A stretch of 64,000 nt of DNA from NCBI RefSeq assembly GCF_001877785.1, contig NZ_MINN01000074.1:973742-1037741 (forward strand), in the 5' to 3' direction. Position 1 is the first letter of the stretch. Every line of letters begins with the position of its first letter. The position numbers and the translations under genes are program-made. The notes under the pieces were generated by a model. It was given only the letters and a program-made list of their open reading frames with translations. It searched no databases and was not told the origin of the DNA. The stretch is from Rossellomorea aquimaris. Its GTDB lineage: Bacteria > Bacillota > Bacilli > Bacillales > Bacillaceae_B. Below are positions 42,580 through 51,330 of this stretch, piece by piece.

Positions 42580-45500
42580 CCTTTCCCTCCTCTCTTAATT
42601 TTGCAAGCAGATCATCTGCCTTAGCCGCCCGGAGGACCCTGTATTCATTCTCCTCGAAGGCCTGATCGAATTGGCAGACAGGACGGTATGAACAAAATTG
42701 GCAGGGTGTCCTGTCTTTCAGTTTATAAGGTGTTATATCAACCGCACCGGTGACGATCTGATTGCCAGCGTCTTCATACACTTTGCGTACATGCTTCCGC
42801 ATATAATGGAAATCCTCGTTCGAAGCGGATTTGGACCTTGATGAAAGAGTCCCGTCCTTTTTAATTCCTGCAGAAATGATATCGGAATTACCGGTTTCAA
42901 GGGTCCTGTCCATCAAACGGATGATATCGGAGTCCCCGAGTACGAGCCCCTTCATCTTGAAGCTCTTGAAAATCTCATTCTCTATCTGATCCAGAGTCAA
43001 TATCTTTTTGCTGTTGATCATCGGATTATGGACATGGAAATATAAAACACCTGCAGGCTTGGCTTCCTTACCGACGAATTGCTTCGAGTGTGATAATACG
43101 ATATCGAGATACGTCAGCATTTGAAGGGCAAGTCCATAATACACCTCGGTTACATCAAGATCCCTTGCACTCGATTTATAGTCGACGATGCGGAGATACA
43201 CTCCGCTTTCATCTTCAGCCTTGTCCACCCGGTCAATCCGTCCCTGCAATTCCATCTTCGTGCCGTTTTTCAATTGAAATTGAAACGGCGGCAGTTCTGC
43301 ATTCGGACCAAATCCGAGTTCCACCCCTACTGGAACAAAACCGCTCGCCTTAGCGTGCTCACTCAGGATCAGGCTTGCACGGCCGATAATATGTTCCAGC
43401 TTTTTTGCTATATAATGCAGGCGGTTGGAACTTAGCAGGATTTGATGCTGCAGCTTAGGGGCCAGCATCCTCACTGCGTCCCTCGCCAGCTGCAGGCATT
43501 GGGCTTTTGTGAGCCCTGCCCAGGTCAGTCCGTGTTTCTCCACTTCATCCGATATCCATTTAAGGGCGGAATGGAACATCTCTCCGATATCAGGCGCCTC
43601 AAGCTTAAAGAGTTCCCTTTCCCTGAGCTTCAGTCCGTGACTGGCGAAGTGGGAGAAAGGACAGCTGTTGAAGAGCTCCATCCTGGATACACTCGCCAGA
43701 ATTTGCTCGCCGTAAAGATCCCTGCTCGTTTCTTCCGTCAGCCGCTGCGCTTTATTTTCATAGAACAAGCTGGTCAAGATATGCTGTGCCTGCCACTTCC
43801 ACTCTCCAGAGCCGGCATAAAAGTTATACACATCCCACCAGAAATCAAAAATCGGATACTCCCGTTTCTTAAGCTGAAGCTGGGAAGTCAGGTGCGATAT
43901 CGTGACATTAGGGTGGCACACATAGTGCAGCTGCTCTGCTTCCGGGAGTTCTGAAGGTTCATTGACCAGCATTTTCTCAGCCGCTTCCGGGTAAATCTCT
44001 TTCAGTCTTTTAATGTGGGAGGAAGGAAGGAGGGCCTTTCCTTCTTCATTCGCTATTGGATAGCTCACATACAGCCTTTCACTCGGGGTTGTGAATGCTT
44101 TATACGCGACGAATTCTTCATCCAGGAGCTTTGTCCGGTTCGTTGGTGCAATCTTGAAGCCCTTTTGGAGCATTGCCTCCCTGTCTTCGTCCGATAAAAC
44201 GCCTTCCTCGCCCATCTTTGCCGGAAGTACCCCGTCATTGATGCCGATCATGAACGCAGCCTTGATATCAGCAAGCCTGGACTTTTCCAGATCGGCTATG
44301 ATGACCTGGTCGATCGCCGGCGGCACAAGCGAGAACTTCATCGATTCCATACCCGCGTCCAGAATGGATGCGAATTTCTTAACGGTTGTTTCCTCATCCC
44401 CGAGCATCTCCACGTACTGATCCAGTAATTCAATGACGGCACTCCACGCCTGATCATGTTCCCTCGCAGCCACGAGATCCCCGCGCTCTTCAGCCTGAAT
44501 CCTCAAGCGTTCGAGCTTTGCGGGAATATCAAGTTCTTCCAGATAAAGATAAAGCGTCTCGCAAAACCCTCTTCCGGTCCGCTGCTTCTTCAGCCTTTTG
44601 CCCAGGCGGACAATCGGTGCCGAGATGAATAGTCTGAGCTCATTGATTTCATGCTCAAGCTCCCTCTCCCTGTCTGTCTGGGGGGCATCGACATGCTCAA
44701 GACCCCTGAACCGGCGGTATTTCCAACGCTCTTTACCCGTCCAGCGGTCACCCTGTATCCCGTAGGCAAGAACATAATTCTCGAGACGGTCCATCTGCTC
44801 GCGCAGCTCGGAAGGGTCCTTCTGATAAGGAAATAATAGATCCGTTTTCACAGCCCTGAATACAGGTTCATATCTCCAGTTGGAATTCATGATTTCAAGT
44901 GTGGAACGTATCAGTTCAATCAACGGATGATTGAGCATCGTCCTTTTCTGATCAAGGAAAAAAGGAATCTCGAAATCTTGGAAAATCGTTTCGATCTTAT
45001 CCCGGTAATCCGCGCTATTCCTGACGAGTACTGCTATATCCTTATACCTGTATCCTTCAGTCCGTGCTAGCTTCCTGATCTCCCTCGCAATCCCCTCGAT
45101 TTCAGCACGGCGGTTGGCCGCCTCCAGAAACTGGATGGAATCTTGTGCATCCCCTCCGGTATAAACAACAGCTGGACGTTCTTCAAAATGTCTCTCGATG
45201 TGCAGCATAGAGCCGCTCCTGAATCGTATAGGTTTAACATACTCTTCCTCTTCGACCGGCTGGCGGACACCTTTGCAGATTTCCTGAAGGGTATCATACG
45301 TCTCATTCGTCATCCTGAACAGGCTCAGCTCATTCATCGGGCCGAACTGCTGACTGGAATCAGCAGTCAGGGCGATTGTGACGTCCCTGCTGTGTGTGAT
45401 CAGCTGTTCAATGATGAGATATTCCTGGGGGGTAAAACTGTGGAAGCCGTCAATATAGATTTCAGCATCTTTAAGAAGCTCAGAGTTCTTCACATTATCC

Positions 45501-46057
45501 GCAAGAAGCTGGAAATAATCCTCTGAATCTATATATTTGCCCATGAGCTTCTCTTCGAACTTCTCATAGATCAGTTCAAGATCATGAATTTTATCCTTCA
45601 AAGCCTTGGATTGGCCTTCTTCCTCCTTGAAAGCCTCCAGCTCCTGCGGCTTCACGCAATACCGCTTGAATTCTGTAAGCATCGTCTCCACATGATCAAT
45701 GAAACCAGGTTTCTCAGATGCCTTGGAAAAGATGCGGAGATTATCCTTGTTCTCTTCGATGATTTTCCTGATCAGCATATTCAAACCGACGCTTGAGAGA
45801 TGATAACGGCTCATCCCCCCTGTTTCCTGGAGGATTTTCCATGTCAGTCTCGTAAAACTGAAGACCTGGGCACGTATCATCCCGTTCAATCCGGGAGTAT
45901 TGACCAATTCGTATTCTGATATAAACGACATCTGGTCGGGCACCAGATAAATGATCGGCTTTCCGTTCGGCTGTCTGCGCAGCTTTTCTTTTATCTCTGA
46001 CAGCATTCCGTGGCTCTTGCCGGTACCTGCCCGTCCCAGTATAAATCTGACAGCCAT
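42563..46057 (-). CDS. addB: AddB helicase-nuclease subunit
   Basis: The 1164-residue protein has N-terminal Walker A ILGRAGTGKSHGM (residues 7-19), a helicase-like body and a C-terminal nuclease domain (ELQGRIDRVDKAED...LRIVDYKSS) framed by the four Fe-S Cys: one in FNSCPFSHFASHG and three in PCQFCSYRPVCQFD. It forms the AddAB complex and recognises Chi. First gene of the addBA operon. Confidence 0.97.
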   Translation of the reverse strand: MAVRFILGRAGTGKSHGMLSEIKEKLRRQPNGKPIIYLVPDQMSFISEYELVNTPGLNGMIRAQVFSFTRLTWKILQETGGMSRYHLSSVGLNMLIRKIIEENKDNLRIFSKASEKPGFIDHVETMLTEFKRYCVKPQELEAFKEEEGQSKALKDKIHDLELIYEKFEEKLMGKYIDSEDYFQLLADNVKNSELLKDAEIYIDGFHSFTPQEYLIIEQLITHSRDVTIALTADSSQQFGPMNELSLFRMTNETYDTLQEICKGVRQPVEEEEYVKPIRFRSGSMLHIERHFEERPAVVYTGGDAQDSIQFLEAANRRAEIEGIAREIRKLARTEGYRYKDIAVLVRNSADYRDKIETIFQDFEIPFFLDQKRTMLNHPLIELIRSTLEIMNSNWRYEPVFRAVKTDLLFPYQKDPSELREQMDRLENYVLAYGIQGDRWTGKERWKYRRFRGLEHVDAPQTDRERELEHEINELRLFISAPIVRLGKRLKKQRTGRGFCETLYLYLEELDIPAKLERLRIQAEERGDLVAAREHDQAWSAVIELLDQYVEMLGDEETTVKKFASILDAGMESMKFSLVPPAIDQVIIADLEKSRLADIKAAFMIGINDGVLPAKMGEEGVLSDEDREAMLQKGFKIAPTNRTKLLDEEFVAYKAFTTPSERLYVSYPIANEEGKALLPSSHIKRLKEIYPEAAEKMLVNEPSELPEAEQLHYVCHPNVTISHLTSQLQLKKREYPIFDFWWDVYNFYAGSGEWKWQAQHILTSLFYENKAQRLTEETSRDLYGEQILASVSRMELFNSCPFSHFASHGLKLRERELFKLEAPDIGEMFHSALKWISDEVEKHGLTWAGLTKAQCLQLARDAVRMLAPKLQHQILLSSNRLHYIAKKLEHIIGRASLILSEHAKASGFVPVGVELGFGPNAELPPFQFQLKNGTKMELQGRIDRVDKAEDESGVYLRIVDYKSSARDLDVTEVYYGLALQMLTYLDIVLSHSKQFVGKEAKPAGVLYFHVHNPMINSKKILTLDQIENEIFKSFKMKGLVLGDSDIIRLMDRTLETGNSDIISAGIKKDGTLSSRSKSASNEDFHYMRKHVRKVYEDAGNQIVTGAVDITPYKLKDRTPCQFCSYRPVCQFDQAFEENEYRVLRAAKADDLLAKLREEGKDENGQ

Positions 46058-46227
46058 GCTCTCACTCCTTTAATTATATATTTCTATGATAACCAACAGG
46101 TTACTTGAATTTTTGTATAGGTCCATTATAAACCATTCTCTCTCTGAACAAATCCATCCTGCTTCATTCTATCATGAAAATATTTGGGAGCTTCCGCATA
46201 GAGTAAAGAAGGCAGGTGAGCGTGATT

Positions 46228-47436
46228 ATGCAGATTTCCTTTAAATTGATTTCTATTTTACTGGTCAGCATGGGCATCATGGTTGCATGCAATATCTATA
46301 CATTCATCCCTATTTACGGCGAGATAGCCTCATCTTTAGGAATCCCTTCAGAAGCAGTCGTTGTTGCCGGCAGTTCGTTTACATTTTTTTATGCTTGCGG
46401 TTTATTGACATTCGCTAATATAGCAGACCGGTTCGGGAAGAAAGAAATATTAATCTTTGGCATGCTTGTTTCCGCCCTCTCAACTGCACTGGTCATGTTC
46501 TCTTTCGATTCCTGGAGTTTATCCATTACGAGGGGGCTGCAGGGGTTTTGTTTAGGGAGCTTTGCACCGGTTGCATTTTCCTATACGTATGACCTGTTTG
46601 GAGGTAAAAGTCGTACACTGCTCCTCGCCTTGATCAATTCGGGGTTTCTCTTTGCAGGTATCCTTGGTCAGTTATTGAGCGAGGGGATCACGAAAATCAG
46701 CCATTGGACAGCTGTATTCATATTCTTTTCCATTATGTATCTTTTTCTTTTCCTCACGGGGAAGAAAATACTGCCGGGGACTCCTGTTTCTGCAGACAAT
46801 TCCGACAGTCAGCCGGCAGTCATCTTTTTCAGGCTGCTGCAAAACAAGAAGCTTCTTATGCTTTATGTTATTGTATTTACTCTTCTCTCTTCTTTCGTCG
46901 TTTATTATGACAGTTTAACAAGATTTCTTTCGGGGAAAGATGATCTCCTTTTACAAACACGACTTACAGGCTTGATCGGTGTTTCACTCTCTCTATATAC
47001 CGGAAGACTGCTAGAAAAACTTGGAGCCTATAAGACATTATTCATTGGATTCACACTTGCCATCCTGTCCTTTGTCATTTCGTTTATCAGCGTATATACC
47101 GTCCATCCGCTGATTCTGATGACTTCTTCCATTCTATTTGTTTCTTCGATTTCCCTATTGATCCCTACCGTCATCACCCTGATCGGGGATATCAGCAAAG
47201 GGGAAAGGAGCCAGGCGCTCAGCCTCTACTCGTTCATCTTATTGGGCGGGACCAGCCTTGCCCCTCTCGCTGCGATGAAGCTGGGCTATGCTCAGTCCCT
47301 GATATTGCTGGTTGTGTGTTTCACAGTCAATATTCTGCTGGGGTGCCTGCTGTCATTCAGAAGCAGTGGCGATTTGGAAGACGGTTTGCAGGGGGGAAAT
47401 AAAAAAAGAAGGAATTCATCCTTCTTTTCGCTGTGA
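46228..47436 (+). CDS. MFS transporter
   Basis: The 402-residue protein has twelve hydrophobic helices and the MFS loop 2-3 motif NIADRFGKKEILIFGM. I chose ATG 46228, 7 nt after AGGTGAG; two in-frame GTG codons lie just upstream. ITRGLQGFCLGSFAPVAFSY is typical of drug/sugar exporters of the DHA1 group. Substrate unknown. Its 3' end overlaps the convergent acetyltransferase gene by 21 nt. Confidence 0.88.
   Translation: MQISFKLISILLVSMGIMVACNIYTFIPIYGEIASSLGIPSEAVVVAGSSFTFFYACGLLTFANIADRFGKKEILIFGMLVSALSTALVMFSFDSWSLSITRGLQGFCLGSFAPVAFSYTYDLFGGKSRTLLLALINSGFLFAGILGQLLSEGITKISHWTAVFIFFSIMYLFLFLTGKKILPGTPVSADNSDSQPAVIFFRLLQNKKLLMLYVIVFTLLSSFVVYYDSLTRFLSGKDDLLLQTRLTGLIGVSLSLYTGRLLEKLGAYKTLFIGFTLAILSFVISFISVYTVHPLILMTSSILFVSSISLLIPTVITLIGDISKGERSQALSLYSFILLGGTSLAPLAAMKLGYAQSLILLVVCFTVNILLGCLLSFRSSGDLEDGLQGGNKKRRNSSFFSL
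47404..47428. terminator. Terminator inside the overlap of two convergent genes
   Basis: AAAAGAAGG-AATTCAT-CCTTCTTTT forms a 9-bp stem with A- and T-flanks. It lies within the coding 3' ends of both the MFS and the acetyltransferase genes. Confidence 0.65.
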
Positions 47437-47964
47437 ATGCCATTCATTTTCCAGCATTCCATATAAATGCATATCATGACGTTTTCCATTCCTCTGTAGA
47501 AAATCGCGGAAACTGCCTTCTTTTGTGAACCCCAAATTTTCATACAAACGGATGGCGTGTGAATTATAAGAAAATACAGTCAGCTGGATACGATGCAAAT
47601 TGAGTTCATCAAATGCAAAATCCAGCAGGCATTCCATCGCTTCCCTGCCCAGCCCCCGGCCCTGATATTCTTCTTCGCCGATCAAGATCGACAGCCCGCC
47701 GACACGGTGCGCCCATAGGATCCCGTCAAGTTCGGCATAACCGATCAGGCGCCCGCTGTCCTTTAATCGGATAGCGAAACGGCGGGTATTATGATCCTCT
47801 CCCCCTATCCATTCCTTCACGTCATCCTCAGACTTCGGTTTGTAAGGAAGAGCGTCCAAGAGCCTTTGAAGTTTTTCATTTCTGCTCCATTTCACCAGGA
47901 GACCGGCATCGTCTTCACTTAAACTTGTCAAATGTACTTGTTTGCCTGTAAGTAATGGCTTCAT
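47416..47964 (-). CDS. GNAT acetyltransferase
   Basis: The 182-residue protein has the GNAT fold of the RimJ/RimL type: IRLKDSGRLIGYAELDGI, acetyl-CoA loop EEEYQGRGLGREAMECLLDFAF (motif Q/RxxGxG/A), and LNLHRIQLTVFSYNSHAIRLYENLGFTKEG. It moves acetyl from CoA to an amine; target unknown, perhaps a polyamine, drug or protein N terminus. Ribosome site TCGAGGTGAAAAAC. Confidence 0.9.
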   Translation of the reverse strand: MKPLLTGKQVHLTSLSEDDAGLLVKWSRNEKLQRLLDALPYKPKSEDDVKEWIGGEDHNTRRFAIRLKDSGRLIGYAELDGILWAHRVGGLSILIGEEEYQGRGLGREAMECLLDFAFDELNLHRIQLTVFSYNSHAIRLYENLGFTKEGSFRDFLQRNGKRHDMHLYGMLENEWHSQRKEG

Positions 47965-48268
47965 TGTTTTTCACCTCGAGTTAACAGTATTCGAGAGGGT
48001 AGATAGTTTTTCCTTTATTGGGTGCGCAAAATTCTGAAAAGGTTCAAACTTGAAGTCTTTTCTTGGAGGAGATCGAGATACATCAAAGGCACCATTATAC
48101 AATGGTTTATCCATGATGGTTCAGCATTCGATTGAATTGGTTCTGGTTTATTTTAGAGGAGGGGGTTACAAATAAGCTGGTTATTGAAAGGGGCATCTGA
48201 TGGTGGATTAAATCATTAAGCAGTCTAAATACTGAGGGTGGAAGTAACATTTGTATTGGATGTAAGCG

Positions 48269-48370
48269 AATCTTTTAGTTTGACAGTGGAATCTTCGATT
48301 TTGCCTAATAATCTTTTAATTTTACACATTAATCTTTCGATTCTGCGATTAATTCCACCACTTAGAAAAA
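48269..48370. repeat. Degenerate 20/21-bp periodic array B
   Basis: AATCTT recurs at 48269, 48290, 48310 and 48331, with a weaker AATTCC at 48351: spacings 21, 20, 21, 20. Units include AATCTTCGATTTTGCCTAAT and AATCTTTCGATTCTGCGATT. In reverse complement the units (e.g. AGGCAAAATCGAAGATTCCA) resemble those of array C, so B seems to run in the opposite direction. Confidence 0.6.
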
Positions 48371-48487
48371 TATGGATATTAATAACCCGCCCCCCTCCTT
48401 CATATTTCCGTGGTCTGTACTTAAAAGGGTCAGTCATCAGAAGGGAAGTACACGGAAGGGGTGCCGGGTATTACAGCAATAGGATGA

Positions 48488-48607
48488 GATGGATATTTTT
48501 CGACAATCGGCACATTTATCGGGAAAGAGGAACAATAATTTGGATTCCGGCACGATAATCCTGAAACCGGCACAATTAAGGAAATAGCGGGGCCAGCTCA
48601 GGCTGCC
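48488..48607. repeat. Degenerate 20-bp periodic array C
   Basis: Units begin at exactly 20-bp steps: 48488, 48508, 48528, 48548, 48568, 48588. They read for example CGGCACATTTATCGGGAAAG, AGGAACAATAATTTGGATTC, CGGCACGATAATCCTGAAAC, CGGCACAATTAAGGAAATAG. The first six bases are best kept (CGGCAC); the rest keeps only an A/T-then-GGA-like trend. Confidence 0.7.
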
Positions 48608-48702
48608 GCCATTTAATAATGTGAGCGGGTGCGTTCCCCGGGCTGTAAATGATCAGTAAATAGACTCATCTCCTCAAAAACTACCATTATTCAACCAAAA
48701 AT

Positions 48703-48731
48703 AAAAAAACGGAGGACATTTCCATCCCCCG
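48703..48731 (-). terminator. Terminator after the secreted nuclease gene
   Basis: On the minus strand GGGGGA-TGGAAATG-TCCTCC forms a 6-bp GC stem (one wobble), followed by GTTTTTTTATTTTT. Confidence 0.7.
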
Positions 48732-48755
48732 GCAGCCAAACTTCAACCTGAACAA

Positions 48756-49931
48756 TTACCAAATCATCTCCGCCCATTCCGGATGATCAATGAATGGGTT
48801 CCGGTTTCCTTGATAGTCTCCATAAATAATATTATTGCGGCGGATTTCCCGTGAATCCACTGGATCTTCCTCGTTCCACTCGAGTAGAACGGACATTTTC
48901 CCGTGATAGGGTGCACTTCCGTTATTCACATTCTCATTTAACTCCAGATCCACTTCACCGCTGTCCCCTTCATAGCGGACTGCCATGTAGAATATCATGC
49001 GGGCAACGTCTCCCTTTACTTCGTCACGGGGCTCCCAAGAGTCTCCATCATAGTAATTTCCGGCAGCTTCACTGTGTTCGGTGCCTCCATTGTCAAAGTC
49101 GAGATTCCCCCTGGTGGAATTGACCGTCACGTCGGTCGGGCGAAGATGATGAAGGTCTGTTCCCGGTCCCTGGGAAGTGCCAAAGTCACCGTGTGACTTC
49201 GCCCAGACGTGTTCCCGGTTCCAGTCGTCCACACCGCCGCCGTTTGTCGTCTTTGATTGTGAGCGGCCTGAGTATAAGAGAATGACATTGTTTGAATTGG
49301 CCGGATCTTCGTCTGTGTTCCGAAGCGCTGTCCACACTTCGCTGTAGGATAGCGTCGTATGTTCATCGATGATATCGTGCAGAGCCGTTTTTAGTGCAGA
49401 GCCTGTTTTTCCTTCTGCACCTGAATAGTATTCTTCATAGGCTGGTGGATCAGCAGGATCGGCCGGATCTTCCGGGTCGGTATCTCCCGCAGCTTCTTCA
49501 AAAGCAGAAGTCGACTTCACACCTGGATGAGAGAAGTAATCTGTCAGGCTTCCGGTAACTTTCAGCTTTTGCCCCATAAGGGACGGATTGCTGCTGAGAC
49601 CGTAGTTCGAACGGAATGAAGAAGGGATCTGTACATAAATCATTTCATTGACATTCGTTTCCGATGGCGTATCAGCCAGAGCCAGTGCATAATCATTCGG
49701 GAAGCTCTCTGTCACGACAGATGACTCCGAGGTCGGCTGGCCAACAACGTAGCCCTCCACTGAATGGACTGAACCTGACTGACTGACGATTGCCTGGCTC
49801 ACAGAATAAGGTGAATCCCACGTACCGCTCCCTGCTGCATCAGTTTTGTCCACTTGTACACCGCTGCAGCTCAATAAAACCAGGACGGACAAAGTTAAGA
49901 TACTCATCAGTTTTCCTGAAACTTTTTTCAA
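48756..49931 (-). CDS. Secreted endonuclease I-type nuclease with OB-like domain
   Basis: The 391-residue protein starts at TTG 49931, 9 nt after AAGGAGG. The signal peptide LMSILTLSVLVLLSC may be a lipoprotein signal (LLSC, imperfect lipobox). Residues about 35-135 resemble the DUF6359 OB-like domain (VEGYVVGQPTSESS, GQKLKVTGSLTDYF), then an Asp/Pro-rich linker and an EndA/NucM nuclease domain with NREHVWAKSHG, GTDLHHLRPTDVTVNSTRGN (metal-binding HH and N) and GDVARMIFYMAVRYEGD. It should cut extracellular DNA or RNA, like Bsn of B. subtilis. Could supply phosphate or nucleotides. Confidence 0.87.
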   Translation of the reverse strand: MKKVSGKLMSILTLSVLVLLSCSGVQVDKTDAAGSGTWDSPYSVSQAIVSQSGSVHSVEGYVVGQPTSESSVVTESFPNDYALALADTPSETNVNEMIYVQIPSSFRSNYGLSSNPSLMGQKLKVTGSLTDYFSHPGVKSTSAFEEAAGDTDPEDPADPADPPAYEEYYSGAEGKTGSALKTALHDIIDEHTTLSYSEVWTALRNTDEDPANSNNVILLYSGRSQSKTTNGGGVDDWNREHVWAKSHGDFGTSQGPGTDLHHLRPTDVTVNSTRGNLDFDNGGTEHSEAAGNYYDGDSWEPRDEVKGDVARMIFYMAVRYEGDSGEVDLELNENVNNGSAPYHGKMSVLLEWNEEDPVDSREIRRNNIIYGDYQGNRNPFIDHPEWAEMIW

Positions 49932-50071
49932 ACGTAAACGCCTCCTTAATGCTGGTATACTTTTAGCGTACAACAGAAAATTTTGAAAAAGGGTAAAATG
50001 AATGTAAATTTTGAAAAATAAGTAAAAACGACCATGCCCTGTTAGGATAAAAGCACTCGTTGTTGGTAGGC

Positions 50072-50110
50072 ATAAAAAAAACGCCGTCCCTAACCCTCGG
50101 GCGGCGCTTC
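50072..50110 (-). terminator. Terminator after the thiolase gene
   Basis: On the minus strand GCGCCGCCC...GGGACGGCG forms a GC-rich stem with a small internal loop, followed by TTTTTTTT. Confidence 0.85.
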
Positions 50111-50120
50111 CCTATAAAAC

Positions 50121-51296
50121 TTACAGACTTTCGATAAATACTGAAGCCCCCATGCCTCCACCTACACACAAGGAAGCAATACCCTTCTTGAAATCCTGCC
50201 TCTTCAGTTCATGTACGAGCGAGACGACTATACGTGCACCGGTGCATCCGACTGGATGACCTATGCTGATGCCGCTTCCATTCACATTCACCTTATTACG
50301 GTCAAGGCCAAGCTCCTTCTCAACTGCGAGATACTGTGCGGCAAAGGCCTCATTTATTTCGAACAAGTCAATTTCATCCAATGTCCAGTTCCCTTTATGT
50401 AACCCTTTTTGAACTGCCGGTACAGGTCCGATGCCCATGACTTTCGGATCGACACCTGCTACGGAGTATCCCGTAATCCGGGCAAGCGGCTGAAGCCCTC
50501 TTTTCTCTGCTTCATCTTCGCTCATCAGGATCAGTGCTGCTCCTCCGTCGTTCAAACTGGAGGAGTTGCCTGCGGTCACAGTCCCGCCTTCACGGAATGC
50601 AGGCTTTAATTTCGCAAGCTTGTCAGAAGACAGACCCGCACGCGGCCCTTCATCCTTGTTGATTACCTTTTCCCCTTTCCGTTCCTTTACTGTAATCGGA
50701 ACGATCTGTGAGTCAAAGTATCCTTTTTCGATGGCATTCACTGCCCTTTGGTGACTCAGCATGGAGAATTGATCCTGTTCCTCCCGTGAGATATCGTGTG
50801 ATTCCGCGAGATTTTCCGCCGTCTCACCCATCATGATGCCGTGAATAGGGTCCTCAAGCACTTCCCACACCGAATCCCGGATTTCACCATGCTGCAGCCT
50901 CTGTCCGAAGCGATGTTGTTTTAAGATATACGGACTGGAGCTCATGGCTTCCACCCCGCCGGCCAATACGATATCAGATAAACCTGTCTGGATCTGCATA
51001 GCGGCCGAGATGATGGCCTGCATTCCGCTTGCACACTGTCTCTGAACCGTGAATCCTGTTGTCGTATCGGCAAAGCCTGCAAGCAGCGCAGCAGTACGGG
51101 CCGTATTGGGCTGATCGGTGCGCTGGATACAATGACCGAGGATCACTTCATCGATCTCATTTGAATTCAGTTTGCTCTGTTTAGCCGCTTCCTTCATGAC
51201 AGGTACAATCAAATCTGTCGGCAGTAAATCTTTGAATGCTCCCCCGAATGCTCCAACCGGTGTACGAAGGGCCGATGTGATGACTACGTTTCTCAT
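50121..51296 (-). CDS. Acetyl-CoA acetyltransferase (thiolase)
   Basis: The 391-residue thiolase has active Cys88 in QRQCASGMQAI, NEAFAAQYLAVE with its His region NGSGISIGHPVGCTGAR, and CVGGGMGASVF with the second Cys. It condenses two acetyl-CoA to acetoacetyl-CoA or runs in reverse in fatty-acid breakdown. It follows a FabG-type reductase by 34 bp on the same strand; the pair would make 3-hydroxybutyryl-CoA. No PHB synthase is near. Ribosome site GAAAGGGGAAGAGAAATT. Confidence 0.93.
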   Translation of the reverse strand: MRNVVITSALRTPVGAFGGAFKDLLPTDLIVPVMKEAAKQSKLNSNEIDEVILGHCIQRTDQPNTARTAALLAGFADTTTGFTVQRQCASGMQAIISAAMQIQTGLSDIVLAGGVEAMSSSPYILKQHRFGQRLQHGEIRDSVWEVLEDPIHGIMMGETAENLAESHDISREEQDQFSMLSHQRAVNAIEKGYFDSQIVPITVKERKGEKVINKDEGPRAGLSSDKLAKLKPAFREGGTVTAGNSSSLNDGGAALILMSEDEAEKRGLQPLARITGYSVAGVDPKVMGIGPVPAVQKGLHKGNWTLDEIDLFEINEAFAAQYLAVEKELGLDRNKVNVNGSGISIGHPVGCTGARIVVSLVHELKRQDFKKGIASLCVGGGMGASVFIESL

Positions 51297-51330
51297 AATT
51301 TCTCTTCCCCTTTCATTGTTGTACGATTTT

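Larger units (their letters stand above)
47965..48755. other. Gene-free region of 0.8 kb
   Basis: No ORF with a plausible ribosome site was found here. It holds periodic array B (48269-48370), an imperfect inverted repeat (TTCCGTG...GTACTT near 48407-48424 against AAGTACACGGAA near 48446-48457), periodic array C (48488-48607) and the terminator of the nuclease gene. The stretch 47965-48240 shows nothing I recognise. Confidence 0.6.

Noticed and set aside
48225..48558. Open frames of 70 and 106 codons across arrays B and C
   Set aside because: The periodic non-coding units explain the open frames; a 20-bp period is not a multiple of three, so no protein repeat would result.
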